From Gigaspora margarita (taxonomy: Eukaryota; Glomeromycota; Glomeromycetes; Diversisporales; Gigasporaceae), in contig WTPW01000347.1 of NCBI GenBank assembly GCA_009809945.1, positions 160,660 to 224,659 on the forward strand: DNA of 64,000 bases, given 5' to 3'. Shown in pieces: positions 46,800 to 58,810 of the stretch. Each line of letters starts with the position of its first letter. The stretch's first letter is position 1. Made by a program: the position numbers and the translations under genes. A model generated the notes under the pieces. It ran no database searches. It was not told the DNA's origin and saw only the letters and a list, made by a program, of their open reading frames with translations.

Positions 46800-48370
46800 A
46801 GCAGCTTTAGTTGCGATTATAGTAATAAATAAATCTAGTTGACCAACGCTTAGTAGAGCCATTGCATCCTAGTATCATTGAATCATGTCATGAGTGCTTT
46901 CAATAAAAGTGGCTAGAAGTATTACACTGTGCCCAATAAGGTAGGATTGTTATCACCATGCATAACTGCATCTTGAATGCCCTTATACAGACCACTTCTA
47001 ATCTTATTCTGATTAAATCTATGGAAATTTAAGTGATCTGACTCTATTTTAATGTATATATCAACTAAAAATTGTTGGAAGAGTTGTCCTGCTAGTAAAA
47101 GTGGGTTGATGAATTGAGGGCGAACTTGAATTTTGTAGGCATAGAACTCCATTGCACTTATGAATTTTCTATGCCATTTTGAGCTAATAACTTTATTACT
47201 TGCATTATCATTACTTTCAAGCTTAGTAGCATTTTTTTCATTGTTAAGGGCTTCACTAATACTTGTATTATTATTTTAATACTCTAGATCATTATTCTTG
47301 TCCTCTTCATTGTGAAATTTTCATCAATGTTCAGGTTCAACAACTCCTAAAGACATGGATGGCTCTATATGAAATTTTATGAGGAGACCACCCTTGTTTA
47401 CTATACGGAAACAAAACTGGGTAAGCTAAAGGATTGTAGCATGCATTAAATTCAGAAATGTGAACCAATTTATCCATTTTTATGTATAGCAAAATATCAC
47501 AATTCTGTATTACATCAGAAGGTAACTCAGTATCAACCCAAATTGCTACTATCTAAGAAGCTGACGGGGTATTAAATGTACTTAGAACTAGTCCAGGAAT
47601 ATCAGCATGAATAAGTATTGCTAAATTTACAACATATCAGTATGTAGTCTTGAAATATATTGTAAGTTAATCACGTAAGGGTTTATTTTATCTAGCATAG
47701 TTTTTAAAGATTGGATGATTGCAGGGTTAAGGTTGGTATTGGGAATTGCATTTGTTTGATGATGTAGTTTGTATTGAGTATCCCAAACATACATTTGTAA
47801 ATATCGAGGCTCGATGTCATGTTCTGGAAATAAGAATCCAATTCTATGATAAAAGGAGCCTTGCACACGATAAGTGTAAACACCACTTTGTGCATTAGCA
47901 AAATTATTGTCTAATTTAGCACCAGTAGACGTAAAAGTAAACGCTGAGTTATAAGCCCAGATTTTATATCTGAAGTTCTTTCAATATCGTCTTGACTGGA
48001 AATTAGATGATTTAAGAATGCTGGGACTTCAGATTCAGCTAACAATATTTTCCCAATGGAACAACACATTTCAGGGCTTTCTGAAGGTAATTTTAATGCA
48101 TTACAATGATTACAATTAACGTATTTATCAGCGGCATATGGTGTGGAATAGGATGATGGCCTGCATTTGAAGATTCAGAAATGTTATGCACGAAATTATG
48201 TAGCTGACGCTTATTTGTTTGACATTGACTATGGTTAGAAGCTTCATTCTGAATTTGAGGTAGATAATGTTTGTCACTTCTGATAGACTGTTGGTGTCTT
48301 GTACTAGCATCTGCTTGTTGTCGACGTTGACGTTGTTCTGGGGTTTCTGTGGCTCTTTTTCTGTGTTTTC
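46800..48370 (-). pseudogene. Helitron N-terminal block
   Basis: From 48370 down: RKHRKRATETPEQRQRRQQA (the basic repeat-like N-terminus common in Helitrons), then VQGSFYHRIGFLFPEHDIEP, YLQMYVWDTQ and NLNPAIIQSLKTMLDKINPY (47866-47627). Then VAIWVDTELPSDVIQNCDIL, ISEFNACYNPLAYPVLFPYS (47450-47390), FYAYKIQVRP with QLFQQFLVDIYIKIESDHL (47152-47030), and AMALLSVGQLDLFITI (46870-46820). Four or more stops and several slips break it. The sequence continues in the block at 45915-45430 once FB3 is removed. Confidence 0.88.
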
Positions 48371-48379
48371 GATTTACCA

Positions 48380-48735
48380 AGATTGGCCAATCAAAATGCA
48401 CGATTTGGTGTAACAAAATGTAACGTGATCAATAATATAACTTTCCGCCAAACAGTTTGTTGATTGTCTACTTTTCCGAACCTTACCGACAGTTCAGTTT
48501 AGCCAAATTTGTGTTGTCCGGCCCAAATTATACCTTAATTTTGCCCAAAGTGGTATTGTTACACCGCATTAAAAATTGTAAAAATATCGATTTCCCTATG
48601 ATTTGGCCTAAAAATATCGATTTACATATAATCAATAGAATCGCTATTTTTCACTGTCCCTGCCTGTAGACGATCTGATCACGGTACCCAAATTCGACCA
48701 ATCAGATTGCTTGAAGCGAACAGAAAGTTATAACT
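48380..48735. repeat. Possible inverted-repeat element at the 5' side of the Helitron
   Basis: ATTGGCCAATCAAAATGCAC...GTAACGTGATCA on the left loosely mirrors TGATCACGGTACCCAAATTC then GACCAATCAGATTGC on the right, and AACTTTC occurs mirrored. GC content is raised (TTTCCGCC, TCCGGCCC). No target duplication was found. A 70-codon plus-strand frame here is unsupported. Confidence 0.4.
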
Positions 48736-50905
48736 TTAATATAGATTCACAAGTAATCCTTCTTTATAACTATTCATCATCATAAGATATATCTGAATCT
48801 TTGTAAGAAATGATGCTTCGTTAGTATTGAACAGAATCAATAACTTTTCACCTAATATTGATTTACAATTGTCTTCTTCTACATGTATCAAACCACCTAT
48901 ATTTGGATGACTTTCATTAGTGTAAATCATCTCATTGTGTTCATTTTCTATCTGGTTTAATTTTTGCATAAATCTTTCATAATACATAGATACTTCTAAT
49001 AAAATTTGTTCATCGTTTTGCCATTCCGGAAAAGCTTCTACAAGTTTATCTGCAGATGGACGTCTTTCCGGTTTTTCTTCCTAGCATTTTTTTTTCATCA
49101 AATTAATATAACACGTTTCTTCAAAAATATCCTCAAACGTTGGTGGCCTTAATTTATCGAATAATATTTTCTCTTGCAAATGTGAACCAAATGCTTCACT
49201 ATAGAATTTTGCCACTGGCACTCCATACAAATTTTCCCACATAATTATGCAAAATGAATAAATATCAGACGCTTGATATATGGCTTTCTATCTTTAATTT
49301 CAGGATCAATAACTTCTGGAACTATAAATGGTAAAATTCCACAATTCCCCTCAGATCTCATCCTTGAATCTATGTTGATTGGTATTGACAGTTCCAATTC
49401 AGCAATATAAGCATTGTTTAAACTATGCAATAAAACATTGCCATTATGTATATAGCGGTGAATAAATTCTTGATTTGAAGATCAGAAGCAATACAAAATA
49501 ATTTATCTCTCAATTCTGCTTGTGCTACATGGAAAAGACCATCATATAAAGAATAGAACCGGTAAAAGACCGAAGACCGAATAATTTCGGTCCTTGGTCC
49601 AGAATCGTCCGGTCCTGGTCCTGGTTATAGATACTTGACGAAATTATTTTTGAACTGACGAATAGTTTCGTCATTTTGCGATTGTGCCAAAAATTTCATA
49701 TAAACACCAAGAAATTTTTCTATAAACTTAGACAGCATATTCCTTAGAATAATATTCTAATTCAAAATTAATTTCGTCACTAATAATTATAGATCAAAAT
49801 AATTTCGTCAAGAATTTCGTCATTTCGTCAGGTTTAATTTCGTCAAGCATCACTAGTCCTGGTTATGGCCAACGATGACTAATAATACTTACTGATAAAA
49901 AAAATTGATAAATTAATATAAAGACAATAAAAGCAAAAAATAATAATAGTAATAATAATAATAAATAAATGATTGAATAAATAAATAAATAATAAATAAA
50001 TAATTAATTAATTTTATAACACTTTCCAACTATAAATGATAACAAAATTTCTTGCCTCCCTCTTCTAATATTTCTCATTATGTTAAAGTATAACTGCAAG
50101 CCAATCCTATGTTTAAAGAGTTGGCTTCAAAAAGGAATTTGCAAATTGGATAGTTAAACGTTCATTACTTAGCTTCGCATATAAAATACATATTTATATT
50201 TATATGTACTATATTTTTTATATTATAAATTGAATAAAAATTTGCTGCTAATAAATAAAAGTTCATTGCAATATTTTATTAAAACTTTTGCTGCTAGTAT
50301 AAATAAAAATTTTAAATTTATTAAAAATTTTGCCGCTAATAAATAAAAATTTTAATAAGGTCATTAAAATTTGGTGCTAATATATCAAACTTTTAACATC
50401 TCCATATTTTTATAATAAAAATTTAAAAATTTTACGTTAAACATTGAAGTTATGGGACCGATTCTAGGACCGGACCAAAAAAACATTATAAAATGGTCTC
50501 ATAGGGACCAGGATGGACTAGACCGGACTGATCCATCCCTAGTAAAGAACCCTTCCTACTACTCGCATAACAGGAATATAATTCTTAGAGATATCATCTC
50601 TTGATATTCCATAACATCTTAAAAATGATAGATTTTTATTGCCAATTTCACAAATATGCTTTTAACTTTAGTAAAAATAAAAACAACTCGTTAAATTTCC
50701 AATATATTTGTAATAAGTCAATTTAGCACTTTTATAAATTCTTCGTGACCTTCGTTTGATTTACGAAACAACTTAAGTACTACGGTTGTAAAGTAATCAT
50801 GTTGATCTGTCAGGTGGCAGAATATACCGTTGCAAATCCACCTTGCCCTATTCTTTTATATCCCTAAATTCGTCATAAGGAATCCATGATAATGGATATT
50901 CTTTT
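48736..50905 (-). pseudogene. Protein kinase pseudogene of the expanded fungal family, split by a hAT-like MITE
   Basis: The minus strand reads YPLSWIPYDEFRDIKRIGQG then GFATVYSAT (glycine loop, about 50890-50820), VVLKLF (50770), ICEIGNKNLSFLRCYGISRD (50650-50590), then after the MITE AELRDKLFCIASDLQ, EFIHRYIHNGN (catalytic HRD changed to HRY), AYIAELELS (DFG-like changed to ELE) and GILPFIVPEV. SDIYSFCIIMWE follows in a new frame, and CWEEKPERRPSADK has TGG to TAG. Frame slips lie before EFIHR and before SDIYSF, each by a single base. It ends in an 83-codon open piece to 48736. Loss of the catalytic Asp and the breaks make it inactive. The usual host role is signalling; specific function unknown. 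Confidence 0.85.
49554..50541. mobile_element. hAT-like MITE M11 inserted in the kinase pseudogene
   Basis: The ends TAGAACCGG and, in reverse, TAGGGATGG flank 988 bases. An 8-bp duplication with one mismatch lies outside: ATAAAGAA (49546-49553) and GTAAAGAA (50542-50549). Sub-terminal GACCGGAC/GGTCCGGTC words repeat at both ends, and AATTTCGTCA words cluster at 49640-49850. Removing it rejoins the kinase N-lobe and C-lobe. An A-rich microsatellite lies at 49925-50010. Confidence 0.85.
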
Positions 50906-51087
50906 CAGCTAACATTCATTTTAAATTATAATCGATATCCATATATTCACCTGGTTTTTTTTGAAAAGTTAAATTGTAATATTTTAAATCATGTTACAAA
51001 TAAGTAACTATTCTAAACAATAAATAATCACCTAATGTGTGTTTCCGTTCTCTGAATTTATTTTTTTTACAAATATTAAAAAAAATT

Positions 51088-51870
51088 TTATATATAATAA
51101 AATAACTTACATCTGGTACCATTCATTGGTCTTTTGTAAGTCTCTTGTTGTTCCAATTCCATTTCTATAACATCTTGCAACATTATATGCCCCACTAGCG
51201 TCTCCCATCTCCGCAGATTTTTGAAAATAAATGAATGACTTATATTCAACTTCTTCAACTCCAGTTCCATCAAATATCGCCTTATATTCATCTTTTCAAC
51301 CCAAATTCCATAATTATAACAACTTATATTCATCCTTTTTAACACCAGTTCTATCTTCATAACAACGTCCAACATTATGTGTTCCACTAGCGTAACCCAT
51401 TTCTGCTGATTTTTGATAATAAATGAAAGCCTTATATTCATCCTTTTTAACACCAATTTCATCATAAAAACGTCCAACATTATATGTTCCACTAGCGATT
51501 CCCATCTTGGATGATTTTTGATAATAAGTAAATACCTTACGTTCATTCTTTTCAACTCTCATTCCTTCATGATAAAAATATCCAATATTAACAGTTCAAC
51601 TATCGTGCCCTATCTCTGCAGATTTTGATAATAAATAAGTTCATCCTTTTCAACACCAATTTCATGATACAGTATGTTCCACTAACATCCCCATCTCTGC
51701 AGATTTTTGATAATAAATGAATGCCTTATGTTCATCTTTTTCAATTCTAATTCCACAATCATAACAACAACCAACTCTATATGCACCACTAACGTAGCCT
51801 ATTTTTGCAATATCTAACTTTATATATTCCACCAGCGTAACCTATTTTTGCCGATTTTTGGTGATAGATG
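51088..51870 (-). pseudogene. Sel1-repeat protein pseudogene
   Basis: At least five Sel1-like units of about 36 residues are visible on the minus strand. The clearest is DEYKAFIYYQKSAEMGYASG then THNVGRCYED (51440-51350), with others of the form KVFTYYQKSSKMGIASGTYN and VGRFYDEIG. Units slip between frames every one or two repeats, giving overlapping open stretches of 82 and 155 codons. Sel1 repeats are alpha-solenoid scaffolds. In these fungi they are often fused to kinase domains; here the array lies upstream of the kinase relic on the same strand, about 180 bases away, so the two may be separate gene scraps. Confidence 0.82.
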
Positions 51871-52560
51871 AATGCATTACTAGTCTAAAAAAAATTTTGC
51901 TACCAGTATTAGAGTTAGAGTTTGGGATATTTTTGGTTTGATTTTATATTATATTTGATATTGAGTTTTAATTTGATCAGATAGTAAAATTTTTTAGAAT
52001 AGTGACATAAGATGGTTGTTTATATACAATAGCTCTATTAAATTGCTAATCAATTTTAAAAAATCTTTTGCATAAAAAAGTTTTATAGTTTGAAATAGTG
52101 ATACAAATTGATGAAAAATTTTCAATTGATTAGTTGATAGATCATTTTATCCAACTAATCAATTAATCAATTTTATTCAACTAATCAATTAGTTGGCCAA
52201 TCAATTAATCGACTAATCAATTAATTGATTAGTTGACGATTGACCAACCAATCGATAAATTGAATAAATAATAAACAAAACTTGGTAAAATACATGTAAG
52301 GTAAGCTAGGTTGATATTCTTTTATTATTTGTTATTAATCAACTAATTGACTAGTCGATTAATTGATTAGTTGGCCAATTGATTAATTGATTAGTTGACT
52401 AATCGATTAATCAACTAAGTTGGGTCTGTAAAATTCAAATTGATTAGTTGTCAACTTTACAACTAATTGATTAATTCAATTTTCAATTTGTATCACTAGT
52501 TTGAAAAACTGAATAAGTTACAGTATAATTATTTACAGTTAGTATAGATATTTTGTACTA
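51870..52560. repeat. Spacer with (TTGATTAGTTGACTAA)-type simple repeats
   Basis: ATTAATTGATTAGTTG, CAACTAATCAATT and GACTAATCGATTAA words fill 52130-52245 and 52330-52480, palindromic at every scale, like 3900-4105. The flanking sequence is unassigned. Confidence 0.65.
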
Positions 52561-52585
52561 TAATAATATAATTGATTAAAGAGAG

Positions 52586-52915
52586 TTATCATTCATCGCC
52601 AGTGCGATGCATCGTCACCTACTGATCGACCAATCGGGATGCAGGATCAGGTGTAACGTGAAATCGAAGCGAAACAGCTATTTTTAAAAAATCGATTCTA
52701 ACTGAAAATTTGACTATGAAACTACAATTTTTTCTTAAAAAAAATTTCCTTGCAAAATTTTGGGTTAGGGATCGTCTAGCCACTGCCCCTACTAAACCCT
52801 AACCCTAATCTTAACCTGGCCAATATTTGTTTTGTTTTGATTAATGTGAAATCAAAACAAACAAAATGATTGGTCGATCTGGGTAGTGATGCATTGCACT
52901 AGCGATGAAAGATAA
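52586..52915. mobile_element. TIR element M12
   Basis: Left TCATTCATCGCCAGTGCGAT then GCATC..CACC.ACTGATCGACCAATC pairs with right GATTGGTCGATCTGGGTAGT then GATGCATTGCACTAGCGATG. The interior carries CCCTAACCCTAATC at about 52797-52810. The outermost bases and target duplication are uncertain. Confidence 0.72.
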
Positions 52916-53064
52916 TTGTAAATAATTTTTTAAAAATTAAAAAATTTTACTATCTGCTAAACAAAAATCTTTTTTATTTCTAATTAAAATTTAAGAAAAT
53001 TTACTATTTTATAAAAACTCTTATTAATTATAGATGATAATTTGTTATAAAGTAAATTTACAAG

Positions 53065-54135
53065 AGTATGGCAACTTAGAGAAGTTGTTAAGTTATCTTT
53101 TTCCAAGTAGCAAATCTAGGGTTCAAACCCTACTAGTGATAGTTTAAAAAAATAAGCCTGTGTTCTGATAACTGTTTCTCATTAATTGGTTGGGTATTTA
53201 CTTTTAATCTTGGTTCCACCATCTAGAATAGAAGCTTTTGAGCAAGTTGTGTAAGTCCATATAGACAAATCCAAGAAACTAAACCCTATTTGACAAGTTC
53301 TAAGTAAGGAGGTAGTAAAAATCTTTGATAGCACTACCAAAACTAGACCTTTGAAAACCAGAGACTAAAGAACCAAACAACAAACCCAAAAAAGGAAGGG
53401 GTCTACCAACCTAGCTACTAGGATAATGCCAGAAAAAAGAACCTATGCTATAAAAATAAAAGAAAAACCATATAATAGTACAAATGCCAAAGTAATCAAC
53501 CTGTCTAGACTAACTAGTTTAGAAGTTTGGAAGGGATCAATATTAAAACCAAAAGAAAAGAAAATAGAGATGAGTGCTAAGATCAGAACAAATTTTACAA
53601 AAGCAGAAGTAAGTAATAGTAGTAATTTTAAGAGTACTTCTGACTGCAAGTGTTGGTTGATACTATAGTGCAAGTTACTAAAGTGTAGATAAATATCTGT
53701 ATAGAACAGGTACTGCTTTACCAAGTTTTTTTATTGAGGATAAGTTAGTTTGGGTATAAGAATGAAGTTTTAAGAGTATAAAAACAGATTCAGAAAGTTA
53801 TAGTGTGGATAGCTTTAACTCTATGCAAAAAATAGCTTTACAAAAAATACTACTCCTCTTTTAAAAATTTATAAAATGCAAAACTAGTCTACAAGTTTTG
53901 TTCTTTATGTCCTAAAGAATAAAACTTGTAGTTTAGATTTTAATTTAAAGCTAAACTGGTAGAGCAATAGCCTTTTAAAATTTAAAAATTTATTAATAAA
54001 TTGTAAAAATGGAAACATATATGTTTTTAATTTAAGCCTATCAGAATGCACTATTAAGCTCACATGATACAGGTTTCAGGTTGGCAAAAAAATTTTTCTT
54101 GAAAAAAAAANAAAAAAAAAAAAAAAAAAAAAAAG
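53065..54135 (+). mobile_element. Retroposon R4 with tRNA-like head and long poly-A tail
   Basis: A tRNA-like head at 53065-53145 has a perfect box B core GGGTTCAAACCC (53119-53130) and a weaker box A region (GTATGGCAACTTAGAGAAGT). About 1 kb later comes an A tract of about 32 bases (54103-54134, with one N). The 80-codon plus-strand frame and its 93-codon minus-strand mirror at 53426-53724 show no family likeness. A convincing target duplication was not found, so head and tail may belong to different elements. Confidence 0.5.
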
Positions 54136-54289
54136 AGTCATCTAATTGGCTTATCTCATATTGCATGATCTGCAAAAAAGTAATCAAAGTCATGTGATTT
54201 TAGGGTTAAAGCTATCTGCACTATATAACTAACTATATATATAATAGTAATACTTTGGTAATATTGGTAAAATTAGGCAGTAGTACAAA

Positions 54290-54420
54290 AGAGCAGAGAG
54301 TTTAAATAGACAATCTTCTGGCAAATTGCAGATATGAGACAGACTACTTAAATAGGCAACCAAAAGGTATACATATGGCTAGTTGTAATCTTATTCATAT
54401 AAAACTTCCAAGAATAACTA
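54290..54420 (+). mobile_element. Retroposon family R2, copy 3 (decayed)
   Basis: GACAGACTACTTAAATAGGC, AACCAAAAGGTATACATATG and GGCTAGTTGTAATCTTATTC match the core of copies 1 and 2 with C-to-T type changes. No tail or target duplication survives. Confidence 0.65.
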
Positions 54421-54563
54421 ATACTAGATAATTAGAAACTAATAGATATCTGAAGCTTCTAAAATTGTTTATCTAGTTGGCTAATACAAATCAATTTCTA
54501 GATAACTTAATTATGTATTAATATTGTAAAAATAAATTAGTTACTTAGATAATTGATTTACAT

Positions 54564-56128
54564 TGACCTTGAGTCTAATTATATAGTGATTATGCTCTGA
54601 AGTTGCAAATCAGAAGGTTGCCATTTCAAATCTCATTGGTGGCAAACATCAATTCTTATTAGGGAACTGAAACACTGTGGGAACCAGAAACCCAGGACAT
54701 TAATTGATGGACTTAATATAATAATAAAACCTTTGAGGCTTAACTTGTTAGTTTGGATTTATGATTTGTATAACCAAAGTCATGAGACATAGTAAAGATC
54801 AAGTCACAAACTCCTGGTAGCATTTTCTAAAGACCATAGCCATTGTTAGATTGGTGGGACCAAAGTCCAAGATTAAAACTTGGAAAAAATAGGACATTGG
54901 GTTCTACCATAGCTGACTTTAGGCTGCAGATAAAGTAGTTTGAGTCAAACTTCACATATAATAATATTAGGGATATCATGTACATATATGTATTATAATT
55001 TTATAATATTTAATAAAAGAATGCAATAAATAAACATCAACTCTTTCCAATGATCCTCTGGACCAAAACTTCTCTAAACTACTGACCTATGAAAACTTTA
55101 TAGTTAATATATATATACATATCAAAAACTTTATCAGAAGCGGCTTGAATACAAAGTTTCAGATTGCATGTGAGAAAAACTAAAATAGAGATAAAAAAGA
55201 ACTCTCTTTGTGGGTTTGGCTCTCCAGATAGAAGACTTTGTTACTATAGAAGACATAGTAGGGCAACAACCCTGAAGTTTTTTGTCAAAGGGTGTAGAAG
55301 TCTAGGCAGAAACATACTTTTGGTTGAATATATTATTCTACAAAGCATAAAACTTACACTCACTGCAAGTTTTGGTACTCCCGTTATTCTCTTTGGCTTT
55401 TTCAAAATTTTTACCAAAAAGTGAAAAAATCAGCTTACTCCTCCAAAAGATTGACAATATTTACCTTGCCCAAATTAGGAATGCGGCTACCTAATTCAAA
55501 TCAAGTCACGAGTGGTTTTCGGTTCCTGTGAAATAAACAATGAAAGACATATGCAAAGTACTTTGGAGAAAATGTCAAATAAAAATTTCTTTTTAGAAGT
55601 TTTTTTTAGGCGTAGTCTTCTTTTATGTACATATAATACTTTGGCAGAGTTTTTCTCTGTGCAGTATTATATAATTTTTATTATTACTTCTCTGGCCACA
55701 CTTTATTTCTTCAATAGAAGGTTCTCTTTTATTTTACCCTTTTTTTTCTTTCAGAAGTTTTTTGGGTTTTTTAGTTGTTCTCTTTTATTCCTCTATTTTA
55801 TATTTTCCTTTTTAGTTATAGTATCATTTTCTCACCCCTAATGAAGTTTACTTTCTATGTAGAAAGTGCACTTTTTGTAGTGCCAGTAGTTCAACAGAGC
55901 TCCTAGTAGTTTATCTACTAGTGTGGCAGATTACTCTTGGGCATCTGTATAGACAGCCAAGTGGTGCCATTCTTATAAATTAGAAATATATTTTGTATGA
56001 TCTTTTTCTTATAAACTGAAATCTAATAAAAGTAAATGGCAGAACTGCCAAAGGTGAAAAAAAAAATAAAATAAATATAAAAGAATGTAGACATGGTCTC
56101 AGTTGTAAAATAAAACAAAAAAAACAAC
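54564..56128 (+). mobile_element. tRNA-derived SINE S1, copy 4 (old), split by retroposon R3
   Basis: Plus strand. The body 54565-55012 matches copy 2 almost base for base except that CpG has become TpG or CpA throughout (for example GGTTCGAGTCCC is now ATTTCAAATCTC). The shared 3' motif CATGGTCTCAGTTGTAAAA appears only after the R3 insertion, at 56092-56110. A 10-bp duplication TGATTTACAT lies at 54554-54563 and 56129-56138. The A and B boxes are ruined, so it is silent. Confidence 0.85.
55024..56076 (+). mobile_element. Full-length-looking retroposon R3, copy 2, nested in SINE S1
   Basis: Plus strand. It starts CAATAAATAAACATCAACTC and ends in GGTGAAAAAAAAAATAAAAT, with an 11-bp perfect duplication ATAAAAGAATG at 55013-55023 and 56077-56087. 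Its 5' start, body and 3' end all match the copy at 40321-41443. AATAAAA precedes the tail. Frames at 55164-55424 (86 codons) and 55512-55841 (109 codons, hydrophobic) are open; the first shares NSLCGFGSPDRRL-type sequence with copy 1. No reverse transcriptase is seen. Confidence 0.85.
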
Positions 56129-56139
56129 TGATTTACATC

Positions 56140-57140
56140 AAATTTGTTTTGTAATAATAATAATGTGTTATTTTTTGTAAAATGAAATTTTATTGATTAA
56201 TTGTGTAGCATGACAGTTATTATTATATGATCAGGCTGATTCAAATGTCTAAAAGTATAGTGTTCTCAGCTACACTTTAGACAAAAACTCTAGTCCTCAA
56301 AATGGGTACTTTGAAATCAAAAAAATAAAATAAATTTACAAAACTATCTTTAATCTCAAAGATTTTAAGTCAACTTTTATTAATTATTTTAACCAATTAT
56401 ATTATTATTTTGAGTCAATTTTTTAATTTCTTAAAAATGTTAAAAAGAATTGAAGAATTTTAAATCAAGATCATATTAATACTTTTTTATATAAGTTTTT
56501 TTTAAAAAAATACAAAATGCTAAAAATATTTTTATATAAAATTTTAAACAAATTTTTTTTTTACAAATTTACATATAAAATTTGAAGTATCAATTCATTT
56601 GGTCAATATTTATAAAACCAAAGAAAATATTCTATGCCTGACAATTTTTTATTTATGGAATGAATATTATGGTTTAGTATATCATGAGTGTATGTAGATA
56701 TGTTTTTAGTTTGAAACTTAAATTTGAAAATGGAACCAATTGTAAATATATACACTAATGACAATTATAAAAAGCAGGAATGCATTTCTTGACAGATCAT
56801 GTCAAAATACTAACAGCTAATATACATAAAAATAATAATTAACCAGTTAATGCATTATTACTGACTAAACTGTTAGCTTGATCTGCTTAAAACACTAGCT
56901 TCAATTATATAATTAACATCAAGAGTTTCTAAACGCAGTATAGCTATTTAAAATTGTATTTACAGGTTTCCCTTGAAGCATTTAATTGAATGCTAGAATA
57001 TTTAAGTTTTCATATTTAGTGATAACCAATTGTTTTATTGATAAGTTTAGAATTAACTGTAATTATTTATGAATTTTATTAACAAATATTAATTAATCTT
57101 TGCATCAGTAATGAATTTAAAGAGTAAAGTTTTTTTTTAC
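56140..57140. other. AT-rich spacer, nothing recognised
   Basis: No open frame, inverted termini or repeat shared with the rest of the window was noticed. Confidence 0.5.
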
Positions 57141-57143
57141 ATA

Positions 57144-57378
57144 CGCATCATTGTGCGAAATTCAATTTTGATTTTATGTTCTCACAAGGACATTTATCAA
57201 ACCTTTGATGTTCTCAAAAATTTTTTACTGTTTTAAATATAGAAAAATTAAATTTGTTTTCTGTCAAAAAAATTTATTTAATGTTCTCATAGAGAACATG
57301 TTTTAATAAATTATGTTCTTAAAATTTGATTAATATTTCAAAGAATATTGAGAACGTTGAATTTCGCATACTGATACG
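57144..57378. mobile_element. TA-flanked MITE M13
   Basis: Left CGCATCATTGTGCGAAATTC and, reversed, right CGTATCAGTATGCGAAATTC form a 24-base inverted repeat with few mismatches. TA lies at 57142-57143 and 57379-57380. TGTTCTC and GAGAACA words repeat inside. Mariner-superfamily target preference. Confidence 0.82.
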
Positions 57379-57535
57379 TATAATTATCTAATAAGCATGT
57401 AGTTAGGATTAGAATTACATAAATTTGTTATGATATATTGAACTTTCATAGCTTGATTGGTTGATTACATAGATTATTTTGTAGATCACATTTTTGATTT
57501 TAAGAATATGATTGGTCGTCATAATCACCTGTGAT

Positions 57536-57642
57536 CAGTATTGGCAATTTTACTGGCCAAACCAAATTTGTTTAGCCTTTTCCGAATTGGCCATTTTTTG
57601 GCTGGCCAAAAATATGTTTGGCCGGTAAAATTGCCAACACTG
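57536..57642. mobile_element. Tiny hAT-like MITE M14, 107 bp
   Basis: CAGTATTGGCAATTTTACTG and CCGGTAAAATTGCCAACACT form a 27-base inverted repeat, with GGCCAAAC adding to each arm. The flanking octamers (CCTGTGAT, CTCATGAT) agree at only five of eight positions, so the target duplication is eroded. Confidence 0.72.
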
Positions 57643-57649
57643 CTCATGA

Positions 57650-58660
57650 TAATTAACTAATTAAATACATATTTTTTAAAAGGTTCATTTTAATAATACA
57701 CTAACAAACAAGAAGCACATATGAATAACCTCATAATTAATAAATATACAAGAATTAATTAATTTCATATATTAAAGAATAGATAGATACTTGTAAAGTG
57801 GGGTAAAAGTGGTATTTATTATGAATAAACTCAAACATATTAATACAATATACAATATAAAACCCAAAGCTCTTTACGATTAAAAACCCAAACAAGTTGC
57901 AAAAACAGAACATATCTAGTATTAAATTCGGATCTCTTTATACTATAAGCTTATTTCTATTCAAATAATAGTTAATAATAAAAGTCTATTTAAATCTAAC
58001 ATACTCGGGTGGGTTTAAACAAAAACGCTTACAGTTACTTCATTCTACAGTATAATTTGGTATGGTCCAATAAATGGTAGGCATATTCTGTCTTCTAAAG
58101 TGTTCTTCTAAAGCTATAAATGATATTTGCGGTGAAGTTTTGTTCATGAAATGTCACTTTCTCAAAAAGTACTTTAAACCATATAAATAAGTTAACCAGG
58201 CAATTGATCTATGCCAGCCAATCAAATGAGTTTCTTCCTATAAAATGATATTAATAAATTTAACCCACCATTATTCGCAGTGACAAACTTAACCCTGAAA
58301 AGAATTACATCAGCATTGATCAGAATGATAGGTGTTCTGGTATTTTCATTAATACAAAAATAACGAAAGAATACCATAATGGTGCCAAAAATTTGTCGGC
58401 GTTATTTCTGAGCTGGGATGTCAATCTGATCGAAAAGTTTTTTTTTTGTCGCAATAGTGCAAGAAATGCAAACATTAGTCACTTTATATATTGTTCCATT
58501 TATCTAACAACTGGTAACAAAAATCACATTTAAGTGCTCCGAATAATTTGTTATCAAATTTTTTCTAACATTGTATCGGTTTCACTCGATTAGCATGAAA
58601 TCATGTAACCAGCAAATTTTGTGCTATGGTCTATTGAAATATGATAAATTACAATACATA
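57650..58660. other. Unassigned region with a possible zinc-finger-like scrap
   Basis: On the minus strand at 58560-58420 a frame reads KFDNKLFGALKCDFCYQLLD then, in a shifted frame, NVCISCTIATKKKLFDQIDI. The two CxxC pairs suggest a zinc-binding motif, but a stop and a slip separate them. The rest (57700-58370) shows no gene. The raised complexity compared with other spacers suggests old coding DNA. Confidence 0.3.
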
Positions 58661-58663
58661 TTA

Positions 58664-58810
58664 CAGTCAACCCTTCCTAAGAGCAAAATGCTGGGACCAC
58701 TGCACTTAGAAAGGTTGGCATTTAGAAATTCACTCCAACAGAATAATATAAGATAACAAAAAACTTTATTGGAACTAATACTTGTAGCAGAAATTTTGCA
58801 CTTGGGGTTT
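58664..58810. mobile_element. pogo-like MITE family P2, copy 2 (partial)
   Basis: CAGTCAACCCTTCCTAAGAG, CTGGGACCACTGCACTTAGA and AAGGTTGGCATTTAG match 33342-33440. TA precedes it (58662-58663 reads TA). The right end was not identified. Confidence 0.5.

Noticed and set aside
53426..53724. Overlapping 80- and 93-codon frames
   Set aside because: Opposite-strand mirror frames within the putative retroposon R4, with biased composition and no recognisable domain.
55512..55841. 109-codon hydrophobic protein
   Set aside because: It is T-rich sequence inside retroposon R3; the matching region of the other copy does not keep the frame as far as I can see.
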